Below, in pieces: positions 58,035 through 64,000 of a stretch of 64,000 nt of DNA. The notes under the pieces were generated by a model. The model worked only from the letters and a program-made list of their open reading frames with translations. It made no database searches and was not told the origin of the DNA. Each line of letters begins with the position of its first letter. Within the stretch, counting starts at the first letter, position 1. A program made the translations under genes and the position numbers. Source of the DNA: Treponema sp. GTDB taxonomy: Bacteria; Spirochaetota; Spirochaetia; Treponematales; Treponemataceae. The DNA lies in contig JAFUFU010000007.1 of the NCBI GenBank assembly GCA_017469785.1, positions 1 to 64,000 on the forward strand, in the 5' to 3' direction.

Positions 58035-59033
58035 CTAGTCCAAAGCGTGTCCTGCTGAACCGAGAACATCAACGCACTTGTGCATGTACATCTTTTTGAG
58101 CTCTTCGCGGGCTGGTGCGAGGTACTGGCGTGGATCGAAGTCTCCCGGATGCTCTGCGAAATGCTTTCGGATTGCGGCTGTCATTGCAAGACGGCCGTCT
58201 GAGTCGATGTTGATTTTGCAGACAGCTGATTTTGCGGCCTTGCGGAGCTGTTCTTCAGGGATACCGACTGAGTCAGGGATCTTTCCGCCGTACTGCTCGA
58301 TGATTTTTACATATTCTACTGGAACTGATGATGAGCCGTGGAGTACGATTGGGAAGCCAGGAAGCTTTTTTTCAATTGCTTCGAGGACATCAAAAGCCAA
58401 TGGTGGCGGAATGAGGACTCCGTCCGGAGTTCGTGTGCACTGAGCCGGTGTGAATTTGCAGCGTCCGTGTGATGTTCCGATTGAAATTGCCAGGGAATCG
58501 CATCCTGTTTTTGATGTGAAGTCAACAACTTCTTCCGGTTTTGTGTATTTTGATTCTTCCGCAGCGACGTCGTCTTCAACGCCACCGAGAACACCAAGCT
58601 CTGCTTCAACGGTAACATCGTGTGCATGAGCATATTCTACGACTTTTTTTGTGAGCGCAACGTTCTCGTCATAAGGAAGAGCCGAGCCGTCAATCATAAC
58701 AGAAGAAAATCCGTTGTCGATACAGTCTTTTGCAACTTCAAAGTTTGGACCGTGGTCAAGGTGGAGTACGATAGGAATATCGCAGCCAAGTTCATGAGCG
58801 TACTCAACGGCACCACGAGCCATGTTGCGAAGAATATTCGCATTTGCGTACTGGCGCGCACCTTTTGAAACCTGAAGGATAACCGGCGATTTTGTCTCGA
58901 CGCAAGCCATGATGATAGCCTGCATCTGCTCCATATTATTGAAGTTGAATGCCGGGATAGCATATCCGCCTTTGATTGCTTTTGCGAACAAATCTCTTGT
59001 GTTCACCAAGCCAAGTTCTTTGTAGCTAGTCAT
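58035..59033 (-). CDS. fba: Fructose-bisphosphate aldolase, class II
   Basis: 332 residues. Zinc ligands and catalytic region are in DIPIVLHLDHGPNFEVAKDCIDNGFSSVMIDGSALPYDENV, AELGVLGGVEDDV, SIGTSHGRCKF and PIVLHGSSSVP. The glycine-rich KINIDSDGRLAMTAAIR binds the phosphate. It cleaves fructose-1,6-bisphosphate in glycolysis. GGAG lies before the ATG. A probable -10 (TATTAT) lies about 50 bases upstream on the minus strand; I could not fix its -35. It is divergent from the flaA genes. Confidence 0.96.
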   Translation of the reverse strand: MTSYKELGLVNTRDLFAKAIKGGYAIPAFNFNNMEQMQAIIMACVETKSPVILQVSKGARQYANANILRNMARGAVEYAHELGCDIPIVLHLDHGPNFEVAKDCIDNGFSSVMIDGSALPYDENVALTKKVVEYAHAHDVTVEAELGVLGGVEDDVAAEESKYTKPEEVVDFTSKTGCDSLAISIGTSHGRCKFTPAQCTRTPDGVLIPPPLAFDVLEAIEKKLPGFPIVLHGSSSVPVEYVKIIEQYGGKIPDSVGIPEEQLRKAAKSAVCKINIDSDGRLAMTAAIRKHFAEHPGDFDPRQYLAPAREELKKMYMHKCVDVLGSAGHALD

Positions 59034-59198
59034 AGAATCTCCTAAAATCCTTTTGGATTTATTACAAACTGTATGCTATAATAGTAAGTTGAAAACGCGA
59101 AAAAATCAAGAAGATGTCGGTTTTGTCTAAGAAATATTTTCTATCCGGGGGTGAGATTTTGTAAAAGATAAAAAAATAAAAATAGTCTTTCAAATAGT

Positions 59199-59227
59199 TT
59201 GACAAAGATGTGTGTTAGAAATATAAT
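59199..59227 (+). promoter_or_regulatory. Perfect sigma70 promoter of the flaA pair
   Basis: TTGACA (59199-59204), 17-base spacer, TATAAT (59222-59227): both hexamers are exact consensus. It leaves a leader of about 95 bases containing the sigma28-like site. Confidence 0.88.
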
Positions 59228-59241
59228 GACTAATGATTTTG

Positions 59242-59269
59242 TGTAGTTTCCGTAAACTTCTGCCGATAT
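59242..59269 (+). promoter_or_regulatory. Sigma28-like promoter of the flaA pair
   Basis: TGTAGTTT (59242-59249), 12 bases, GCCGATAT (59262-59269), against a consensus of TAAAGTTT, 11 bases, GCCGATAA. It lies downstream of the sigma70 promoter, so flaA may have two start sites. Confidence 0.6.
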
Positions 59270-59327
59270 TACAGAATAACGGTGACTTTTTTGGAAAAAG
59301 CACAGATTAACGAAAAAGGAGTTTTGA

Positions 59328-60128
59328 ATGAAAAAAGGCGTAGTAGTCTTTACTAGTTTTGCATTCCTGCTCGCGCTCTCTATCCCAGCAGTTGCACAAC
59401 CTAGCTCAAAGGCCGTAGAAACAAGAATTATCGATAACTTTGATAATGTTGGTTCTCAAGATTATCAGGTACCGGGCAAAACGGTTAACAGCACAGAAAC
59501 GCACAACTGGACATGGAATGTTCAGGCAAGCCACTATATTGATAAAGAGAATGGCTTCCCGAAGATGGATTATTTTGATGGACAGCCGAACTCGCTCAAA
59601 TTGTTCAATAAAGAAGGTGATTCTCCAAAAGTTCTCGGTGTTCAGACAAGTTATCTTCGTAAAGGTGAGAACTGGTTTGAGGTATACCCGGAAAATGACG
59701 GAAAACCATACGAGATTCCTTTTGTTGGTACTGTCACTCAGGTGGATTTCTGGGTTTGGGGCGCAAATTACCTCTATTTCATTGATCTCTTGATTCGTGA
59801 TGCAGATGGACGAGTTTATACTCTCCCGGCTGGTAATCTCGCTTTCAATGGTTGGCGAAACGTAATCGTTCCGATTCCGTCATATATCCGCCAGCATTCA
59901 CGATTGCGCTCTGGCCCTACAACGATGACATTCGTTGGATTCCGAGTCCGCACTGATCCTGATGAATATGTCGATAACTTTAATATCTTCTTCGATCAGC
60001 TCAAGTTCTCTACAAATGCTTTGAGCAATGTATTCGATGGATATGAACTTAAGAATGTTGATTTTGGTGATTCTGGCTCAAATGGTAGCTCAAGCGCTTC
60101 GTCAACATCACAAGGAGATGCTAAATAA
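59328..60128 (+). CDS. flaA: Periplasmic flagellar filament sheath protein FlaA family, first copy
   Basis: 266 residues. Signal peptide MKKGVVVFTSFAFLLALSIPAVAQ, then the FlaA fold: IIDNFDNVGSQDY, WNVQASHYIDKENGFPKMDYFDG, KVLGVQTSYLRKGENWFEVYP, VDFWVWGANYLYFIDLLIRDADGRVYTLPAGNLAFNGWRNVIVPIP. A Ser/Gly-rich tail ends the protein. FlaA proteins coat the FlaB core of spirochete periplasmic flagella. AAAGGAG lies before the ATG. Its stop shares one base with the next flaA start, so the pair is co-translated. The sequence differs enough from the second copy to be a separate sheath component. Confidence 0.93.
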   Translation: MKKGVVVFTSFAFLLALSIPAVAQPSSKAVETRIIDNFDNVGSQDYQVPGKTVNSTETHNWTWNVQASHYIDKENGFPKMDYFDGQPNSLKLFNKEGDSPKVLGVQTSYLRKGENWFEVYPENDGKPYEIPFVGTVTQVDFWVWGANYLYFIDLLIRDADGRVYTLPAGNLAFNGWRNVIVPIPSYIRQHSRLRSGPTTMTFVGFRVRTDPDEYVDNFNIFFDQLKFSTNALSNVFDGYELKNVDFGDSGSNGSSSASSTSQGDAK

Positions 60129-60856
60129 TGAAAAAGTTACTTACAGTTGCAATGGCATTGGCACTTTCTGCCGCAGTTTTTGCACAGGATAGAACAGATG
60201 ATAATCAAAGTCTTGCTTCACCAGATCCAACGGTGATTGGTAATGATTCAGCTCGTCAGGCTCTCCGTGAAGTTTCTGTAGACCGTTATGAGCTCGAGGG
60301 AAGCTGGAATGCTCACATTTCGCCTGATAATGGCGTTATCAATGTCCGCCTTTTTGACGGCAATCCTCTTGCAAAAGAGCCGCTTAAGGGTGAGGAAGAT
60401 GCTGAGGATTCTAAAGTTCTTGGTGTTAAAGTTGAGTTCTTCCATCGTGGTGTAAACTCGTTCTTCATCAAATCAGCTCGCCCGATTCCAATCGAAGGTG
60501 TGACAAAGACTATCTCGATTTGGGCTGCTGGTCGTAACATGAATCATGATATGTATGTCCTTGTTCAGGACTATAACGGCAATAACTTCGAGTTGTTCCT
60601 TGGTTCACTCGGATTCTCTGGTTGGAAAAAGATGTCTGTGGCTGTTCCGCCGACTCCGGATGGAGAACATGGAATCATTCAGTCATCTGCATATAACGGT
60701 GTAAAACCGGGCCTTCGTATCGTTGGTTTCCGAATTGACTGTAACCCGATGCTCGCTCGCGGTACATACTACTTGTATCTTGATGATCTTCGTGCTGTTA
60801 CCGATCTCTATGACCTTGAGAATCGTGACGAAGACGATATGAACGATGACTGGTAG
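60128..60856 (+). CDS. flaA: Periplasmic flagellar filament sheath protein FlaA family, second copy
   Basis: 242 residues. Signal peptide MKKLLTVAMALALSAAVFAQ. FlaA signatures are in YELEGSWNAHISPDNGVINVRLFDGNPLA, KVLGVKVEFFHRGVNSFFIKSARPIPIEGVTKTISIWAAGRNMNHDMYVLVQDYNGNNFELFLGSLGFSGWKKMSVAVPP and RIVGFRIDCNP. The C-terminus is very acidic (ENRDEDDMNDDW). It begins on the last base of the preceding stop (TAATG). A terminator follows, so the two flaA genes form the whole transcript. Confidence 0.93.
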   Translation: MKKLLTVAMALALSAAVFAQDRTDDNQSLASPDPTVIGNDSARQALREVSVDRYELEGSWNAHISPDNGVINVRLFDGNPLAKEPLKGEEDAEDSKVLGVKVEFFHRGVNSFFIKSARPIPIEGVTKTISIWAAGRNMNHDMYVLVQDYNGNNFELFLGSLGFSGWKKMSVAVPPTPDGEHGIIQSSAYNGVKPGLRIVGFRIDCNPMLARGTYYLYLDDLRAVTDLYDLENRDEDDMNDDW

Positions 60857-60885
60857 TCTTTTATAGAATACCAGATTGTTGAAAG

Positions 60886-60911
60886 CCCGCTGATTTTTCG
60901 GCGGGTTTTTT
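60886..60911 (+). terminator. Terminator after the flaA pair
   Basis: CCCGC (60886-60890), ten-base loop, GCGGG (60901-60905), six Ts. A short but GC-rich stem placed 30 bases after the stop. Confidence 0.82.
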
Positions 60912-60945
60912 GTTTTAAATGTGTCTGTCTTTTTTATCTGTTCGC

Positions 60946-60974
60946 TTGTATCTGTCAGCTTTTAATTGTAAAAT
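60946..60974 (+). promoter_or_regulatory. Promoter of the fliG-like gene
   Basis: TTGTAT (60946-60951), 17-base spacer, TAAAAT (60969-60974). The ATG follows eight bases later without a ribosome site, predicting a leaderless transcript. Confidence 0.7.
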
Positions 60975-60982
60975 AGTGTTCT

Positions 60983-62290
60983 ATGAATCTGAATAATTTT
61001 AGGCTCAGTGCATATCAGAATGCATCAAATAAATCACCTGATGAAAAAACAGAATCAGATAAAAGAAATCAACAAGTATCCGATGCGGGATTTGTAAAAT
61101 CTGCTGTTTTTCCCGTGGTGGAAAAACAAGCGGCTTCAGCAGGGAATGCCCATAAGACAATAAATGAGATTTTTGATAAACGTTTTTTTCCTCAGCTGAG
61201 CGATAAAAATTTTCAGGGAAACGAGTCGGCCAGAATTGCAGCTAAAGCTCTTACGTCTGGTGGCTTGATAAAGGTCCCCGAACAGCCAAAAGAAAAAAAT
61301 GGAAAGGAAAATATTTACCGTCGCGTCGCAAAATTCCTTATGCTTATCGGCGTAGACGAGGCTGCGAAAATCCTTCCTCATTTAAGCGAGGAGCAAACTG
61401 AAAAAATTATTCCTGAAATCGCGTCTATTCGGTATGTTGAGCCGGAGGAGGCTCAGGAAATTTTGCAGGAATTCCAGGGGCTTGTAAAACAGGCTCGTGA
61501 GGGGGGCGGGCTTGATACTGCACGTGCGATTCTTGAGAAGGCTTTTGGTACTCACAAGGCAGGTGTCATCCTTGAAAAAACTGCGACTCAAATATCAGGA
61601 AAGCCCTTTGAGTATCTTGCAGAGGCTGACAGTGATCGGGTTTCTCTGCTTTTGAAGGATGAATCTAATGCTGTCAAGGCGCTTGTGCTTTCCTACTTGA
61701 ATCCGAAAATATCGGCGGCCGTAATAAATTCTCTTGAAACCGAAGATAAAAAAGATGTTGTTATGCGTCTTGCAAAACTTACGAAAATTTCACCGGAAAT
61801 CGTTCAGCGTGTAGATAAAGCCTTGCAGGAAAAAATGAACCATCTTGCGGCCTCTAAGTCCGATTCAATTGACGGAAAAAGTATACTTGCGCAGATTCTC
61901 AAAAAAATGAGTCCCGAGGCAGAGGAAGGAATCCTCAATAATCTTGCCGAACAGGATTCTGCACTTGGCGAGGATCTTAGGGAGCGTCTTTTTACCACTG
62001 AAGATATTATTAATGCTGACGACCGATTTATTCAGGATAGGCTTCAGAATATGGACGAGGAGGAAATCGCATATCTTATCGCGACCAAAAAAGATGATTT
62101 TCGCGAAAAAATTCTTGGCAATGTTTCTGAAAACAGACGGAAATCAATACTTGAGACTGAGCGCTTTTTGTATCCCATGCGAAAAAGTGATTGTGAAAAG
62201 GCGACTTCTCAGTTTTTCTCCGTGCTTCGCCGGGCTTATGAGGACGGTGAATTGTATATAAAAGGTAGGGATGACGAGCAGTATGTCTGA
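60983..62290 (+). CDS. fliG: FliG1-like flagellar switch protein
   Basis: 435 residues. After a roughly 110-residue low-complexity N-terminal extension, the FliG armadillo-like domains follow: FLMLIGVDEAAKILPHLSEEQTEKIIPEIASIRYVEPEEAQEILQEF, then LARAILEKAFGTHKAG-type (read here DTARAILEKAFGTHKAGVIL), and a C-terminal domain LFTTEDIINADDRFIQDRLQNMDEEEIAYLIATKKDDFREKILGNVSENRRKSIL. The torque-helix charges are only partly kept (DDRFIQDRLQNMDEEE against the usual DDRSIQRVLREVD), and the extension is unlike canonical FliG. Spirochetes have two FliG proteins; this resembles FliG1, with a modified role in the motor. Eight-base overlap with the next gene. Confidence 0.82.
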   Translation: MNLNNFRLSAYQNASNKSPDEKTESDKRNQQVSDAGFVKSAVFPVVEKQAASAGNAHKTINEIFDKRFFPQLSDKNFQGNESARIAAKALTSGGLIKVPEQPKEKNGKENIYRRVAKFLMLIGVDEAAKILPHLSEEQTEKIIPEIASIRYVEPEEAQEILQEFQGLVKQAREGGGLDTARAILEKAFGTHKAGVILEKTATQISGKPFEYLAEADSDRVSLLLKDESNAVKALVLSYLNPKISAAVINSLETEDKKDVVMRLAKLTKISPEIVQRVDKALQEKMNHLAASKSDSIDGKSILAQILKKMSPEAEEGILNNLAEQDSALGEDLRERLFTTEDIINADDRFIQDRLQNMDEEEIAYLIATKKDDFREKILGNVSENRRKSILETERFLYPMRKSDCEKATSQFFSVLRRAYEDGELYIKGRDDEQYV

Positions 62291-64000
62291 TGTGTTAAAA
62301 AAAGGTGATGTCTATAAGTCTTTTGATGTTGTGAATGTGTTTGATATTCCTGATTATCACTCGACGGCTTTTCATTTACGTCACAGAAAAACCGGACTTG
62401 AAGTATTTCACATGCTGAATGATGACAATGAAAATCTTTTTGCCTTTGCCTTCAGGACTCCAAATACAAAGGCAAATGGACTTGCCCATATTATCGAGCA
62501 TTCCGTGCTTTGTGGCTCAGAAAAATATCCGCTAAAAGATCCATTTGTGATTATGTCTAATCAGAGCGTGAAAACTTATCTGAACGCCATGACTTATTCA
62601 GATAAAACGGTGTATCCGGCAAGTTCAATTGCGAAAACTGATTATTTTAATCTTATGTCGGTTTATGGAGATGCTGTTTTTTTCCCGCGGCTGGACAAAG
62701 AGATTTTTATGCAGGAAGCGCATCGGCTTGAGGTTGATGAGAACGGAACGCCTTCGATTCAAGGAGTCGTGTATAACGAGATGAAAGGAAGTTATTCTTC
62801 CTTTGAGTCTGTCGCGGCGGATATTTCCTTGGCAAGCCTTCTGAAAGGTTCGATTTACGAAAAAGATTCCGGTGGCGACCCTCTTGAAATTCCAGACGTT
62901 TCATACGAAGAATTTCGTAAATTCCATGAAAGATGGTATCGCCCTGAGAATTGTTTTGTCTTTTTGTATGGCAATATTCCGACTGTTGAGCAGCTTGATT
63001 TCTTGCAAGAGCAGTTTTTGACGCGTCTTGAAAAAAAATATCCTGATATTGACGTGTCAGAAGATGCCCGGAAAAAACGGATTGATGATTTCTTGAAGCT
63101 TGTGACACCGCGGGCCGTTACGGAGCCTTTTACTCTGTATGCGGAGGGCCCAAGCGGAGACGGGGAGTTGTTGAATACTGTTCTGGTAAACTGGCTTGTA
63201 GGACGTTCGGAAAACGCTCTCTCTGCGACGGAGAAAATTGTTCTGACAGGGATTTTGTGCAACCACGACGGCTCGCCTCTTCAAAAGGCGTTGATTGAAA
63301 GTTCGCTTGGAGAGGATCTTGCTCCCCAGAACGGCCTTTTCGGTTCCATTTACACCACGACTCTTACGGTTGGCCTTCGCGGTGTAAAAAATGGCGATGA
63401 AAAGAAACTGGAATCTCTGGTGCTTGATGCGGTCCGAAATCTCGTTGAAAACGGAATCCCGAAGAAAGACATCGAATCTACCCTCATGACGATGGAATTT
63501 TCCCATCGTGAGATAAAGCGGGGGCATGGACCTTATGCGATTTCTTTGATGGCCCGTCCGATTTACGGCTGGTTGTATGGCGATGGATTGGAAAATCAAA
63601 TCAGGCTCAGGTCTCATCTTGAGACAATCCGCAAGAGAATCGAAAGCGACGACTCTTATATTCCAAGTCTCTTGAAAAAATATCTCCTTGATAATCCTGC
63701 TCGTTCTTTGGTGGTAGTTACGCCGTCAAAAAATTATGGCAAGAATCGGGAGCTGGCAGAGGAAAAAAGGATAGAAGAACTTTTTAAGAATACGACGCTT
63801 GAGGCCGTAAAAAAGGCAAACGATGAACTGCATGCCTTTCAGGCTGGCACTGATGATGCTTCATGCCTGCCTCATCTGCGCCCCGGGGATTTCATCATTG
63901 ACGGAAAGCCTGTAATGAACAGGCCGGAAACGATTTTGGATACTGTTTCAGGCATTGACGGAAGTGATGTTCCCTTTATAAAAAATATCGAGAACACGAA
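62283..64000 (+). CDS. M16C zinc metallopeptidase (presequence-protease-like), partial
   Basis: Open frame from ATG 62283 (MSDVLKKGDVYKSFDVVNVFDIP) to the window edge, at least 572 codons, without its stop. The inverted zinc motif HxxEH is in GLAHIIEHSVLCGSEKYPLKDPF, with the downstream Glu in IQGVVYNEMKGSY. The second domain (LVTPRAVTEPFTLYAEGPSGDGELLNTVLVNWLVG) belongs to the long M16C group of about 1000 residues that digest peptides inside a closed chamber. No signal peptide, so cytoplasmic. It starts eight bases before the end of the fliG-like gene, so the two are co-translated. Confidence 0.92.
   Translation, partial: MSDVLKKGDVYKSFDVVNVFDIPDYHSTAFHLRHRKTGLEVFHMLNDDNENLFAFAFRTPNTKANGLAHIIEHSVLCGSEKYPLKDPFVIMSNQSVKTYLNAMTYSDKTVYPASSIAKTDYFNLMSVYGDAVFFPRLDKEIFMQEAHRLEVDENGTPSIQGVVYNEMKGSYSSFESVAADISLASLLKGSIYEKDSGGDPLEIPDVSYEEFRKFHERWYRPENCFVFLYGNIPTVEQLDFLQEQFLTRLEKKYPDIDVSEDARKKRIDDFLKLVTPRAVTEPFTLYAEGPSGDGELLNTVLVNWLVGRSENALSATEKIVLTGILCNHDGSPLQKALIESSLGEDLAPQNGLFGSIYTTTLTVGLRGVKNGDEKKLESLVLDAVRNLVENGIPKKDIESTLMTMEFSHREIKRGHGPYAISLMARPIYGWLYGDGLENQIRLRSHLETIRKRIESDDSYIPSLLKKYLLDNPARSLVVVTPSKNYGKNRELAEEKRIEELFKNTTLEAVKKANDELHAFQAGTDDASCLPHLRPGDFIIDGKPVMNRPETILDTVSGIDGSDVPFIKNIENT

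Overview
The window comes from a spirochete, almost certainly a Treponema. Three things show this. There is a cell-division/recombination block in the order mraZ-rsmH-ftsL-murF-ftsW-ftsQ-ftsA-ftsZ-xer-(TPR lipoprotein)-dprA-topA-xerC, as in treponemes. There are two tandem FlaA periplasmic-flagellum sheath genes behind a class II fructose-bisphosphate aldolase, followed by a FliG1-like gene. There is also a UPF0164 outer-membrane protein of the treponemal type. Base composition is moderate, which fits a host-associated (gut or oral) lineage, but the species cannot be named from this window. I saw no rRNA, tRNA, CRISPR array, transposase or prophage.

Layout. 0.2-3.0 kb: the end of a type I restriction-modification locus, with an HsdM whose NPPF motif is gone and a Bro-N protein with a decayed nuclease-like tail. 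3.4-9 kb: MetQ-type binding protein, FAD-linked oxidase, class I aminotransferase, EAL phosphodiesterase. 9.1-12.7 kb: DUF4912 protein, a GH57-fold protein lacking its nucleophile, and a UPF0164 porin-like protein. 13-21 kb: a large TPR-like exported protein and a 1602-residue beta-propeller/HAMP/PP2C receptor. 22.2-31.4 kb: a metal-homeostasis island with flavodoxin, DUF3793, two ABC half-transporters, a TetR regulator, a ZIP permease and a P1B-type ATPase with two small partners. 31.4-33.7 kb: AraC regulator and MATE pump. 33.9-50 kb: the reduced dcw cluster, then dprA, topA, xerC, hslV and hslU. 50.1-52.5 kb: a possible orphan PD-(D/E)XK protein and a bacterial PARG-type macrodomain protein. 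52.7-57.9 kb: ilvD, an ATP-grasp gene and ilvB. 58-64 kb: fba, two flaA genes, a fliG1-like gene and a partial M16C peptidase.

Regulation is unusually readable. There are several near-consensus sigma70 promoters and two sigma28-like promoters (flaA and, unexpectedly, xerC). A four-copy, 10-bp-phased MraZ box precedes mraZ. Three DtxR-like palindromes and two TetR palindromes control the metal island. Several genes have a -10 box 5-8 bases before the start codon and no Shine-Dalgarno sequence, which predicts leaderless mRNAs.

The most striking non-gene signal is a population of short palindromic elements built from exchangeable hairpin modules. They fill most intergenic gaps, nest inside each other, and in two cases lie in frame inside a protein: 47 codons in an ABC transporter just before its Walker A motif, and a nine-residue SSQ-type tract in an ATP-grasp protein. 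Their behaviour resembles the Rickettsia palindromic elements and is my main candidate for an undescribed system.
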